From Coleofasciculus sp. LEGE 07092 (GTDB taxonomy: Bacteria > Cyanobacteriota > Cyanobacteriia > Cyanobacteriales > Coleofasciculaceae), in contig NZ_JADEWY010000027.1 in assembly GCF_015207375.1 (NCBI RefSeq), positions 1-55,573 of the forward strand: DNA of 55,573 nucleotides, written 5' to 3'. This document shows, piece after piece, positions 1 to 9,075 of this stretch. The translations under genes and the position numbers were made by a program. Within the stretch, counting starts at the first letter, position 1. Every line of letters begins with the position of its first letter. Under the pieces are notes generated by a model. It was not told the DNA's origin and did no database searches. It saw only the letters and a program-made list of their open reading frames with translations.

Positions 1-209
1 GAGCAGGGGAGCGGGGGAGCGGGGGAGAGAATTTTCCCGCTTTTATTTTGTTTCCCAGATATGCAAGTTATCGCTCTTGTGTCAAACTCGGTGAGCGCAA
101 ATACTGAAACCCTGATGTGACAGGTGTTTTTTCGCTTCTGATAGAAATTCATACGCTCTCGTAGGTATTTTAAGATGGAAATCAATAATAATCCTTTCTT
201 TTTCGTTTG

Positions 210-2246
210 ATGAGCGTCAACTATGACCCTAAAGACCACAAGAATGTAGAAGCCTCGTTCCGAAGGGCTATCGAACTTAATCCCAATGAGCCAGAAGCTT
301 ACATTAACTTGGGAATTGTTCTCTACGATTGTGGCAAGCTAGAAGATGCGATCAATCACTACCAACAAGCCCTTAACCTCGACCCCAATCGAGCCAATGC
401 TTACTATCAGTTAGGAATAATCTTTGCAGAGCAAGGTGATGTAGAGTCGGCAATTACTCATTACCAACAAGCAATTTCGATTAATCCTAGCGAGGCACAG
501 CCTCATACTGGCATGGCGGCGGTTTTAACCCAACTTGGCGATCGCGAAGCTGCTATTATCCAACTCCAGGAAGCCATTCGCCTTAACCCTAATCTAGTCC
601 ATACTCATACAAACTCCATACTAGCTCTCAAAAGACCCGACCAATTAGAATCTGAGATTTCCCAACTCAAGGAAACCATCCGCCTTAATCCTAACGATGT
701 AGAAGCTCATCTTAATTTAGGAAAGGCACTGCGACAACACAGCAAGCTACAAGAAGCGATCTCGTCTTACCAGGAAGCGATTCGCCTTGAGGAGAATAAT
801 GCTATAGCTTACTGTAAGCTTAGTGCCATCCTGTGTGAGCAACGCCAGTTCAGGGAAGCGCTCAGTGCCTGCCGCCGCGCCATTCAACTTGATGCTACAT
901 TTGCGATTGCCCATAATAATTTGGGAATTATCCTGGACATCCAAAGAAAAAAGGACGAGGCGATCGCAGCCTACACCGAAGCCATAAGGCTCGATCCGAA
1001 TCTAGCACTAGCTCACAATAATCTCGGATATATCTTATTCCAGCAGCGTCAACGTTATCTCGCTAGCATTAAGTTCAGGCAAGCAATCCGGCTCGATCCT
1101 AATCTTGCTGTTGCTTACTACAACTTAGGAACAGTTTTTTTTCTACAAAAAGAAAGCGCTCAAGCCGTTGCCAAATTTCAGCAAGCACTTTGCTTTAACC
1201 CTAATCTAAGAATCGCTCGTTGGAATTTGTGGTGGGCGCAGTTAAAGCAAAACAAAAAGGTCAAAACTGTTGTCGCGGTAGGAGTCGTTGCTTATTTCGT
1301 TTCTTTCGGTTGGGTGCTATTGGTAGAAAATTCCCAGCAAAACCCTAACTTAGCCCGTTTTTTACTCTCACTTAATCCGAATAATGCCAACATTCATTTG
1401 AACTTAGGATTAGCTCTAGAGCAGGAAGGTAAGTTAGAAGATGCGGTTTTTCACTATCAAGAATCTATGCGATTGAATCCCCAAAATGCCTTAGTCTACA
1501 ATACTGTTGGTGGAGTTTTATTCAAACAAGGCAATATAGAGGATGCCATTTCACGATACAGAGAATCTATTCAACTCAATCCCAACGATCCCTCAGCTCA
1601 CTTTAACTTAGGGCTAGCTTTAGAAACTCAAGGTGAAGTAAATTCAGCAATTTATGAGTATAAAGAGGCGATTCGTCTTGAACCTAAATTTACAGATGCT
1701 TACAATAATTTAGGAATTCTTTTACAAGAACAAGGTAAGCTCGAAGAATCCATCACCCAACTTAAGGAAGCGGTTCGTCGCCATCCCCATGATGCAGTTG
1801 CTAGCAATAACTTAGCCGGTCTTTCCTATAACTTCGGAATTCAGTTAAACGAGCAAGGAAAAACACAGGAGGCTATTGCTGCATATCGTGAAGCTCTTCG
1901 TCTGGCTCCCAACTACACACCACCCTACAATAATTTGGCACTAATTCTCGAATCTCAGGGCAAAAGCGCTGAAGCGATTTCACTATATAAAAAGGCAGTT
2001 AGGATTAATCCTAACCTGTGGCTAACTCAAACTAACTTGGGGGATGCTCTCTTGCGCCAAGGGAAATTAGACGAAGCGATCAAGCACTATCGAGAAGCTA
2101 TTCGCAGCAATCCCAACTTTGCTAGACCTTATTATAACTTAAGCTATGTTCTATCTCAAAAAGGTCAACAAGAGGAAGCGAATGCCCTTAAGCAAAAAGC
2201 ACGGGATTTGGAGGGAAAAACTCAGAGTATTCCCCAGAATCAGTAG
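210..2246 (+). CDS. TPR-repeat protein with central membrane segment
   Basis: About 678 residues made almost entirely of 34-residue tetratricopeptide repeats, each ending in the pattern AI(R/Q)LNPN followed by A(Y/H).NLG. TPR arrays are protein-interaction scaffolds; no catalytic motif is visible. The two arrays (roughly residues 10-350 and 385-665) are separated by a hydrophobic stretch at about 353-373 that could cross the membrane, which would place the arrays on opposite sides. A TTG codon lies immediately upstream at 207, but the ATG at 210 is the more natural start; no clear Shine-Dalgarno sequence is present. It is monocistronic. The specific role cannot be assigned. Confidence 0.9.
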   Translation: MSVNYDPKDHKNVEASFRRAIELNPNEPEAYINLGIVLYDCGKLEDAINHYQQALNLDPNRANAYYQLGIIFAEQGDVESAITHYQQAISINPSEAQPHTGMAAVLTQLGDREAAIIQLQEAIRLNPNLVHTHTNSILALKRPDQLESEISQLKETIRLNPNDVEAHLNLGKALRQHSKLQEAISSYQEAIRLEENNAIAYCKLSAILCEQRQFREALSACRRAIQLDATFAIAHNNLGIILDIQRKKDEAIAAYTEAIRLDPNLALAHNNLGYILFQQRQRYLASIKFRQAIRLDPNLAVAYYNLGTVFFLQKESAQAVAKFQQALCFNPNLRIARWNLWWAQLKQNKKVKTVVAVGVVAYFVSFGWVLLVENSQQNPNLARFLLSLNPNNANIHLNLGLALEQEGKLEDAVFHYQESMRLNPQNALVYNTVGGVLFKQGNIEDAISRYRESIQLNPNDPSAHFNLGLALETQGEVNSAIYEYKEAIRLEPKFTDAYNNLGILLQEQGKLEESITQLKEAVRRHPHDAVASNNLAGLSYNFGIQLNEQGKTQEAIAAYREALRLAPNYTPPYNNLALILESQGKSAEAISLYKKAVRINPNLWLTQTNLGDALLRQGKLDEAIKHYREAIRSNPNFARPYYNLSYVLSQKGQQEEANALKQKARDLEGKTQSIPQNQ

Positions 2247-2338
2247 ATGAGCTTAGTCCTGTCTCAATACTGCAAGGGATAGGGGGAAAGGAAAAATTCT
2301 CCTTTAACCTTTTCCTAATGCGATGAGCCACAAAAAAT

Positions 2339-2363
2339 CCCCAGAGGAGCGAACCATCTGGGG
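2339..2363 (+). terminator. hairpin downstream of the TPR gene
   Basis: CCCCAGA (2339-2345) pairs perfectly with TCTGGGG (2357-2363) around an 11-nt loop, about 95 bp after the TPR stop codon. There is no clean T-run afterwards, so it is a possible transcript-end structure rather than a textbook terminator. Confidence 0.4.
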
Positions 2364-2810
2364 TATGGGAACTGTTAATTATTCTTTTCTTCGATATCAA
2401 AGCCCATTGCTCCGGAAAGAAACAGCCCCAGCGATCGCTACAACACTGCACAAATTCTTACACCTAAAACAACAACACTCAAGCATGATCAAACTGAGTG
2501 ATTTCCTCTCTTGGGCGATTCTTTAAGGAGTTGCACTGAAGTCCTCAAACGATTCAGTTGCATGGCTCCCTATTTCTTAGCTGAGGAAATATCAGCAATC
2601 AAGTTGAGTGTTACTGTTGTTCGTTAGCGAGACAGATATTAGCTGAAACAGATGTTTTACCTCTTAAGTTGAACTGGACTGTTTTATCTGTCAGGGAAGC
2701 TTTACCGCTTCAATTCTCACTTTACTACTCTCAGTAAAACTTGCAAGGGGAATAGGGCAAATTTTAAAAAAGCTAAACAACCTGACACGTAAGTTCACAT
2801 TACGGTTTTA
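2364..2810. other. intergenic stretch without recognisable gene
   Basis: This is AT-rich sequence between the TPR hairpin and the small inverted-repeat element at 2811. It holds only short open frames with no codon-use or motif support. I see no RNA gene in it. Confidence 0.4.
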
Positions 2811-2900
2811 TATAGCGGTTCTCATTTACATGAGGTACAGCCCCATTCCCTACTCCCTACCTTCATCAGGGTGTACCTCACCAGACTGGGAAATGCTATA
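2811..2900. repeat. MITE-like element, TATAGC family, copy 1
   Basis: A 90-bp element with ends TATAGCG.TTCTC and (inverted) GGAAATGCTATA, and an inner inverted pair GAGGTACA / TGTACCTC. Related elements lie at 29875-29972 and 37061-37164. The right end overlaps the stop codon of the DUF456 gene. It contains no ORF. Confidence 0.65.
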
Positions 2901-3435
2901 AGCTTTCTACAAAGGGCAACGTCGTCAAAACAAAAACTACAACAGCAACAATCGCTAACAATCCATCAATTAAGTTGCCAATCAGCGAGCCAACAACGGT
3001 TCCTACACTAGCTTTGAGTGCCGTTTTAACTTTAGATTCGCCTTCAATGTCCTGGCGAGAGAGGTATTCCCCAATAAACGCTCCGATAAAAGGACCAATC
3101 AAAATCCCCAGAATCGGTCCTCCTAGGGGTAAGGCAGGCAAAAGTCCCACCGCTCCGGCGACGAGTCCGATAATCGCTCCAAACTGCCCCCACTTACTCG
3201 CCCCAAACTGCTTGGCACCCCAATAGCTGGCTCCCAACTCGATCGCTGCACTCAAAATCAGAATGCCGAAAACGACGATAATAGACCAGCCAATGCCAGC
3301 AAACTTAGTCACAACCGCCCAAACCAAGATTGCCGCCAAAATCAAGCTAGCTCCTGGCATACCGGGAATCAGTTCGCCGATCGCACCGACTCCCATTACT
3401 GCCACCAACACCCAGTAGAGAATAGTCAAATTCAT
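2896..3435 (-). CDS. DUF456 family membrane protein
   Basis: A 179-residue, very hydrophobic protein with glycine-rich helices typical of DUF456: an N-terminal helix, then the conserved GE(L/F)IPGMPGA segment near residue 21, an AKQFGASKWGQ.GA loop, and repeated GPI.G...GPF.GAFIGE. It is an integral membrane protein of unknown function. It lies 15 bp downstream of the M48 protease gene on the same strand and is probably co-transcribed with it. Its TAG stop falls in the right end of a MITE-like repeat. Confidence 0.85.
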   Translation of the reverse strand: MNLTILYWVLVAVMGVGAIGELIPGMPGASLILAAILVWAVVTKFAGIGWSIIVVFGILILSAAIELGASYWGAKQFGASKWGQFGAIIGLVAGAVGLLPALPLGGPILGILIGPFIGAFIGEYLSRQDIEGESKVKTALKASVGTVVGSLIGNLIDGLLAIVAVVVFVLTTLPFVESL

Positions 3436-3450
3436 GTGTCCTCCATCGTT

Positions 3451-4302
3451 TCAGCGCAGTTGGGGTTGAACTATTTGAGCAAAGTCTCGTTCTCCCTCTT
3501 CTAAACTGGGAGGGATACCATTGGGATAGCTATCATTAATTAATTTTTCGAGTCGCGCAATCCGGTTGCTAGGGTTAGGATGAGTGTTCAAAAACTCCGG
3601 CGATCGCCCCCCTGATTGGGCTTCATTAAGAATTGCCATCAGTTCAACGATACCTTGCGGGTTATAGTCTGCTGCCGTCATGAACTGAAATCCTAAGCGA
3701 TCGCTCTCTAACTCATCGTCACGAGAATAGTTGAGATTAACCAGTTGATTCACGGCTTGAGCAATTAAAGCAGTCTGTCGAGCATTTTGGGGATTGTCAC
3801 TACTGGCAATTGCGATCGCGTTAACCAGTGCTGCACCAAGCTGCCGCCTTGCCAAATGCTCTGCACCATGACGTGCCACAACGTGTCCTACTTCGTGTCC
3901 TAACACTCCCGCCAATTGTGCTTCTGAATTGAGGCGACTCAGCAAACCCGAAGTAATAAAAATCTGTCCCCCAGGCAAAGCAAAGGCATTAACCGTCTCA
4001 GGGGCGTCAAGCAGATGAAACTCAAAGGGATAGGGAGAAGAGGAAGCCTCCGATTGATCCACGACTTGTTGTCCGACCTGATCGATATAGTTTTGTAAGG
4101 CTTCATTGGGATAAAGTCCTCCAAATTGAGCCGCCACCTCTTGACGCCCCTGTCGCCCCAAGACAATCTCTTGCTGCACAGATAGTGCAACCCGTTGTGA
4201 TTCACCTGTAATCGGGTTCTCTGAAACAGTGCCACAGTAGTTCAACAGCCCAAAAACGGCAAACACTAGTCCCAGGACAAGACGAACAAGTAGCTTACTC
4301 AC
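3451..4302 (-). CDS. M48 family zinc metalloprotease
   Basis: A 283-residue M48 peptidase related to BepA/YfgC and Oma1. The zinc-binding HEVGH is at residues 136-140 and the third ligand is probably the Glu of the DDELESDRLG segment near 199. The N-terminal hydrophobic helix (about 5-22) ends in NYC at residue 23, an imperfect lipobox, so the protein is probably exported and may be lipid-anchored. Family members degrade misassembled envelope proteins in the periplasm. It precedes the DUF456 gene in a likely two-gene operon. The substrate is unknown. Confidence 0.9.
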   Translation of the reverse strand: MSKLLVRLVLGLVFAVFGLLNYCGTVSENPITGESQRVALSVQQEIVLGRQGRQEVAAQFGGLYPNEALQNYIDQVGQQVVDQSEASSSPYPFEFHLLDAPETVNAFALPGGQIFITSGLLSRLNSEAQLAGVLGHEVGHVVARHGAEHLARRQLGAALVNAIAIASSDNPQNARQTALIAQAVNQLVNLNYSRDDELESDRLGFQFMTAADYNPQGIVELMAILNEAQSGGRSPEFLNTHPNPSNRIARLEKLINDSYPNGIPPSLEEGERDFAQIVQPQLR

Positions 4303-4389
4303 GTTGAGATACTTCTACAGTTTGAACCAGACAGTATCACGGATACGACAGAGTTGGCATCTAACTGAAGAATTACTCTATTATATATA

Positions 4390-4582
4390 GAGCTTGCTGA
4401 ATAAACCGGAAACCCTTAACCATCAATGCTTTAAGCCGTATTCACAGTTGCTACTCTTCAAGGAAATCTGGTAAAAAAGGTTATCATCCGGGGACTTATT
4501 AACAACAATCACTCATCTTTTCTTCAGGATTAAATAACTAATTAATCCATCGGTTGTTTTTGCCGACTTATTCAGCAAGCCC
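4390..4582. mobile_element. 193-bp MITE-like element with GGGCTTGCTGAATAA ends
   Basis: Left end GAGCTTGCTGAATAAACCGG and right end (inverted) GGGCTTGCTGAATAAGTCGG match at 17 of 20 positions. TA flanks both sides, consistent with TA target duplication (IS630-like insertion), although TA is common in this AT-rich gap. There is no transposase ORF inside, so it is a non-autonomous derivative. It sits between the protease and GerMN genes. Confidence 0.7.
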
Positions 4583-4591
4583 TAATTAGGG

Positions 4592-5755
4592 TTAGATACC
4601 ACCAGGTACGATATCCAAACAGCCCTCAATGTAATTCACTTCTGGGAGTTGACCAATAATAATCTCAGTGACTTTGTTTCCATCAGTGGCAAACTTGAGG
4701 CGCAAGTTTCTGTCTCGTTGACTTGTTGGTACAAACGTGAGGAAATGACCTTGAGCTGAATTAGGTAAGGAATTCACCTGAAGCCGCCCAGAATAAAGGG
4801 ATTTAACCTGGTTTTCTGTATCACCAACCCTTGCACCACTGACGGTTTTTGGGCGAGAATCTCCAATATCTATTCTGGCAATGCGTCCGTTTCTAACCAT
4901 AAACGTCGTAGCCCCCAGTCCTTCTGGAGTTTTAGCAGGCTGATAACTGGCACAAACAGGATTGGGATTGGAACTCAAGGGAACTAAATCAATACCCGCA
5001 GCCTGGGAAGCTTCGCTAACAGTCATTCCTAGCATGACGGGTCCAAAGCCATTAATCGCAACTTGGGATAGAGAAGTTAGCTTTTCAGGATTGGAACCTT
5101 TGCCCAGACAAATATTTTCGCCGCTTTCATCACCCAAACAGTTCCCGTTTTGGTCGAGGATTCTGACATAACTAACCGTAGAGAATTGCTTAAGGGTTGC
5201 CTCAAGTGCGCTCCTAGTTCGTGCTGAATCAAGAATGCCACCATGAATCATTTTTTTGCAAAATCGCAGTTCGGCAACGCCATCATTTATAGAGATGGTA
5301 AAATCTTGACCACAGTTAGAACTCCCACTAGGACGGGGAATGGCGGCGAGTCCCTGCTGTTTTTCTGAAGAGGTGGGACCGGCAATGAGTTGTGCGATCG
5401 CATATTGAGCAACCCCCGGACTAGATGTTGTTCGCCAAACGGGTCTAACTACAGTAGGAGCTTGAGATGCTGCTACTGGAAAAAAGACTTGAACTCGGCG
5501 TTGAACGGGGGATGCAGTCGCGCCTGAAGTTGGTGCAGGTGACTCCGATGGGGATATCTCAGCTTGGGATAATTCAGCGTCTGGTGAATCCGTTTCGGAT
5601 AACTCAGTTTCAGATTGGAGTGCCTGAGTTGAAAGCTTACTCTGATTGATAGGTTGCCCACAAGCAGTAAGTCCTACCACAGAAACAAGTACGCATCCTA
5701 CTAAGCGATGAAATCGTAGCTGGGTGTTGAGATTCAACTGATTTATGAAGGTCAT
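4592..5755 (-). CDS. GerMN-domain lipoprotein
   Basis: A 387-residue predicted lipoprotein. The hydrophobic signal ends in the lipobox LTAC with Cys32, followed by a Ser/Glu/Pro-rich linker to about residue 85. Residues about 88-215 resemble the GerMN fold (VQVFFPV start, then YAIAQLIAGPTSSE and the C-terminal TVSYVRILDQNG part), known from spore-germination lipoproteins but also common in non-sporulating cyanobacteria. The C-terminal part contains a GFGPVMLGMTVSEA motif shared by cyanobacterial extracytoplasmic proteins. It is probably periplasmic; function unknown. It is monocistronic. Confidence 0.8.
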   Translation of the reverse strand: MTFINQLNLNTQLRFHRLVGCVLVSVVGLTACGQPINQSKLSTQALQSETELSETDSPDAELSQAEISPSESPAPTSGATASPVQRRVQVFFPVAASQAPTVVRPVWRTTSSPGVAQYAIAQLIAGPTSSEKQQGLAAIPRPSGSSNCGQDFTISINDGVAELRFCKKMIHGGILDSARTRSALEATLKQFSTVSYVRILDQNGNCLGDESGENICLGKGSNPEKLTSLSQVAINGFGPVMLGMTVSEASQAAGIDLVPLSSNPNPVCASYQPAKTPEGLGATTFMVRNGRIARIDIGDSRPKTVSGARVGDTENQVKSLYSGRLQVNSLPNSAQGHFLTFVPTSQRDRNLRLKFATDGNKVTEIIIGQLPEVNYIEGCLDIVPGGI

Positions 5756-5951
5756 TGGTGAAGGCTGTGCTAATTTAGTGGGTAAAATTGAGCGTGTTCA
5801 AAAAAAGGCTAATCCTCATCCTGGACAACCCCTAACCTCTAACTGATAAACTATCGCTCTACTGTCCATGGGGTTTGACTTTCATCAGTTGGCTATGATT
5901 TTACTTTTCCCAGAGTGACAGAAGAGCGATAGCGGTTAAGTCTGACTGAAT

Positions 5952-6377
5952 TCAAGTTAATGTCATCAGCATCTTAATGATTCCAACCAGAGAACCTATC
6001 AGCAAAACCATCAACGATAAGCTATTAATCCCGAAACCAATAGTTCGTTTTTCAGCCGCTTGATAGTAACCCCAAGCGTAGATAATGCGTCCCACAATCC
6101 AAACTCCACCAATTCCAGCGCCCCAAATTGGGCTAACAAACAGAGAGAATAGCCACAAGCTGGGCAAAAATAATATGAGTTGTTCTGTAGTGTTTTGCTG
6201 CACGCGAAACACTCGCTCAAAATTCGGCTCTCCCGATGTTTGAGGAGGAGATACTTTATACTTTGCCCTGGCTCTGCCAACATTTAGGATGATAGCCAAG
6301 TAAACGATGAGAGTGACAACAGTTGCCAAACTGGGAAAGAGGAGGGGTTTAAGTTCAATCACGTTACAAAATTCCAA
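5952..6377 (-). CDS. MAPEG family membrane protein
   Basis: A 141-residue four-helix membrane protein of the MAPEG family (eicosanoid and glutathione metabolism). Diagnostic features are the N-terminal helix followed by RARAKY, then P....EPNFERVFRVQQNTTEQL with the family signature E.F.R..R.Q.N..E, and the later GRIIYAWGYY segment. Bacterial members can have glutathione S-transferase/peroxidase activity, but the substrate here is unknown. It stands alone. Confidence 0.9.
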   Translation of the reverse strand: MEFCNVIELKPLLFPSLATVVTLIVYLAIILNVGRARAKYKVSPPQTSGEPNFERVFRVQQNTTEQLILFLPSLWLFSLFVSPIWGAGIGGVWIVGRIIYAWGYYQAAEKRTIGFGINSLSLMVLLIGSLVGIIKMLMTLT

Positions 6378-6528
6378 TTTACACTGGCGATCCGCGTCTT
6401 TGCTAAATCGCGCCTATCGGTTAGTGTAAATCAGTTCAGGGGTTCACCGCAGGCGATCGCACGGGAGCAAGTAAGCTATTCCACATTAGATTAGTTAAAT
6501 TATCCCCCCTGCCGCCTGAACCGGAAAA

Positions 6529-7662
6529 TTAGATGTGCAATGCCCGAATTCGCTTGATTCCTAGAAAAGTCGCATGATAAGGAACCTGCCATAGGTGATC
6601 TAAACCCCAGACATATTGCAGATATCGGGTAAATTCTAAAAGTTTGAATCTTGAATTAACATTTTTGACGGCTCTTAAATATTGAAAATATCTAGGGGTT
6701 AAAGAGCCGAACATGGGTAAAGATTTAGTTGTTAAAACTTTATACTCACGCTGTTCAAATCCTGAAATATTGATGGTTTCAAGCGTTTCTAAAGTAGAAA
6801 TTGGAATGGGAGCGTCGAGGCATTCTTGTAACTTAGTAAGCAGGATTTTTAAAGGCAGAACTAATTGATAAGTATGAGCCATACGAATCAACCGATGCCA
6901 ATCAATCTCAGCCGAAGATGAGTTGAGAATTGTCATCGCGTCTGTTAGCCAATAAATTGGTAAGACTGGATTCCAGGGGTAGACCTGTACGCACAGAGCC
7001 AATAAGTGGTCAGTGGGGTTTAAAACATAGGTTGATACGTCCCTAACTTGAGTTAATAGTGAATCCTGCCAAAACTCATTATCAGCGTCATCTTGAAAAC
7101 AACTCCAGAAAATATGCCAGTGGAGGTTGATAACTTGTCCCTCTGGGTTTTCAAATCTGAGGATATGAGAGACAGAGGTAAGATTTTCTGGTAGTTTGCC
7201 TTTAGGCTGCCAATCGAGTTGCTCTAATAAACGGATTGCTTTTAAAGCATCTGTTGTCGGAACCAGAATGTCAAACTCTGATAAATAACGGAGCCCTTTT
7301 TCTGAATAATACTGTGAAGCTAACGCTACCGCTTTGAGTAGCATTGTTTTTAGTCCTGCCTCCTGAAAGGACTTAAGAATAACGCCTAGTTTAGAAAATA
7401 GAAGTTGATTTTCACACCATTGGCGTCGGTAAACGCCTTTTAGCCTGACCAGATGAGGGTCGTCTACCTGATGAGCGGATAAATTCTGATACAGCAAAGG
7501 AAATAAATGAAATGATTCGGCATCGTGATCTTCTATATCAACGACTTCTTTCCACTGCTGCCACGCTTGGAGGGCTTTTTGTCCCTGGAGGAGAGAGGCT
7601 TGCAAAAGCAGTTGGTGTTCTGAAGTTAACTCAATCTTGTTTAAACTCTGATAAATATTCAT
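6529..7662 (-). CDS. NTP_transf_5-like nucleotidyltransferase with altered active site
   Basis: A 377-residue protein resembling the uncharacterised NTP_transf_5 family (Pol-beta-like fold) found with HPr-kinase-like and PqqD proteins. The family core is recognisable as LLKAVALASQYY (about 108-119) followed by GLRYLSEFDILV (about 123-134). Compared with its neighbour at 7829, KG has become KA (residues 110-111) and DID has become EFD (129-131), so activity may be changed or lost. It is divergent from the 7829 gene across 166 bp, which must contain both promoters. Assignment to a biosynthetic cluster is by context. Confidence 0.7.
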   Translation of the reverse strand: MNIYQSLNKIELTSEHQLLLQASLLQGQKALQAWQQWKEVVDIEDHDAESFHLFPLLYQNLSAHQVDDPHLVRLKGVYRRQWCENQLLFSKLGVILKSFQEAGLKTMLLKAVALASQYYSEKGLRYLSEFDILVPTTDALKAIRLLEQLDWQPKGKLPENLTSVSHILRFENPEGQVINLHWHIFWSCFQDDADNEFWQDSLLTQVRDVSTYVLNPTDHLLALCVQVYPWNPVLPIYWLTDAMTILNSSSAEIDWHRLIRMAHTYQLVLPLKILLTKLQECLDAPIPISTLETLETINISGFEQREYKVLTTKSLPMFGSLTPRYFQYLRAVKNVNSRFKLLEFTRYLQYVWGLDHLWQVPYHATFLGIKRIRALHI

Positions 7663-7828
7663 GAAAGCTTCATTGAAATTACCGTGAACAAAGGGAGAGA
7701 AAGGCTACAATGCAATTGAGCTATATCTTTGTCGGGAAAAAATCACCTATCGGTGTGTAGAGATGGATTCAAAGCCTCTACTATGTTGATGACTCCATAA
7801 GATTCAATCAGTATCAAGAACTGCATAA

Positions 7829-9070
7829 ATGACTCAACTCCTAGCCGAGCGGAAAATTCTAACCAAACCTTCACAAGTCGCCAAACCTCCAGAAATTGAG
7901 TTGTTGCTCTGTTGTAGCCGAACTTCTATCGATTCGGCAAGAGCCGAGCGGATCGAGAGCTTACTCCGACAAGAGATCGACTGGGACTACCTCACTAATA
8001 CAGCCGCTCGACATGGAGTCATGCCGCTGCTTTATCAGAGTTTGAATGGGACTTGTCCTGGAGCAGTGCCAGAGGCAATTCTGAATCAGCTTAAAAAAGA
8101 TTTCCGTACTAACGCGATACGCAATCTGCACCTGAGTAAGGAATTACTAAAACTTCTAGATTTGTTTGCGGCTCACAATATCCCGGTTCTCTGTTTCAAG
8201 GGACCCGTTTTAGCCGCCTCTATTTACGGTGATTTGTCTCTGCGACAGTTTAGTGATATCGATATCTTGGTAAGCGAGTCCAATATTCTGGAAGCACGGG
8301 ATTTACTTGTTTCCCAAAATGCAAAGATGCGGTTTCATGTGATTGAACCAACTGAGGGAGAAGAGGAAGCATTTATCCAATCTCGCACTGTGCACCAGTT
8401 TGTGAGGGAAGCTGCCTATGAATTTGAATACAACCAGGGTAAAGTCATCGTAGAGTTGCACTGGGAAGTGATTCCCAAATACTTCTGTTTTCCCCTGAAG
8501 GTTAAGCATTTGCGAGAACACCTAGAGTCTGTCTCGATTCTAGATAGGACTGTACCGAATCTTGCACCGGAGGATTCATTGCTGTTGCTGTGCGGACATG
8601 GGACTAAGGATTGTTGGGATAAATTGGCACGGGTTTGTGACATAGCTGAACTGTTGCGGAGCTATCCCCAATTAGACTGGGGAAGGGTACTCAAACAAGC
8701 GAGACAACGGGGAGGGGAACGCATTCTCCTGCACGGACTGCTTTTAGCTCACAATTTATTGGGAGCAACGCTACCGGAACAGGTTTGGCAACGGATTCAG
8801 TGTGATCCTAAAATTGCAGCGATCGCTTCCCAGGCACAGGAGTGGTTATTTTGTCCCATTGATGAGCGTCCTGGACGTGTGGAACAGTTCTTTTTCCATC
8901 TCAGAACAAAGGAACGCCTGCGGGATAAAGTAGGGTTCGCTTTGAGTCTGGCGCTGACTCCCACGCCTTCAGACTGGGCATTGTTCCCTCGGTCTGCATT
9001 CCCTTCAGTCTACTACTATCTGCTCCGACCCCTACGGATGCTAGTGAATTGGGGATTGAAAAAATTCTAG
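7829..9070 (+). CDS. NTP_transf_5-type nucleotidyltransferase
   Basis: A 413-residue protein with the full family signature: CFKGPVLAASIYGD (about 122-135) and RQFSDIDILV (about 139-148), where Asp143 and Asp145 are the expected metal ligands of a Pol-beta-type nucleotidyltransferase. Members occur beside PqqD and HPr-kinase-like genes, including some lasso-peptide clusters where they modify the peptide product. It is convergent with the SMP-30 gene, with stop codons only 5 bp apart, so no intrinsic terminator fits between them. The start at 7829 is preceded by AAGAACTGCATAA without a strong ribosome-binding site. Confidence 0.8.
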   Translation: MTQLLAERKILTKPSQVAKPPEIELLLCCSRTSIDSARAERIESLLRQEIDWDYLTNTAARHGVMPLLYQSLNGTCPGAVPEAILNQLKKDFRTNAIRNLHLSKELLKLLDLFAAHNIPVLCFKGPVLAASIYGDLSLRQFSDIDILVSESNILEARDLLVSQNAKMRFHVIEPTEGEEEAFIQSRTVHQFVREAAYEFEYNQGKVIVELHWEVIPKYFCFPLKVKHLREHLESVSILDRTVPNLAPEDSLLLLCGHGTKDCWDKLARVCDIAELLRSYPQLDWGRVLKQARQRGGERILLHGLLLAHNLLGATLPEQVWQRIQCDPKIAAIASQAQEWLFCPIDERPGRVEQFFFHLRTKERLRDKVGFALSLALTPTPSDWALFPRSAFPSVYYYLLRPLRMLVNWGLKKF

Positions 9071-9075
9071 GTTGT

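Noticed and set aside
1-60. GGGAGCGGGGGAGC tract at the left edge, with a C-rich counterpart at the right edge
   Set aside because: These are short low-complexity G/C runs of the kind scattered in this genome; no evidence for a shared element or window-spanning repeat.
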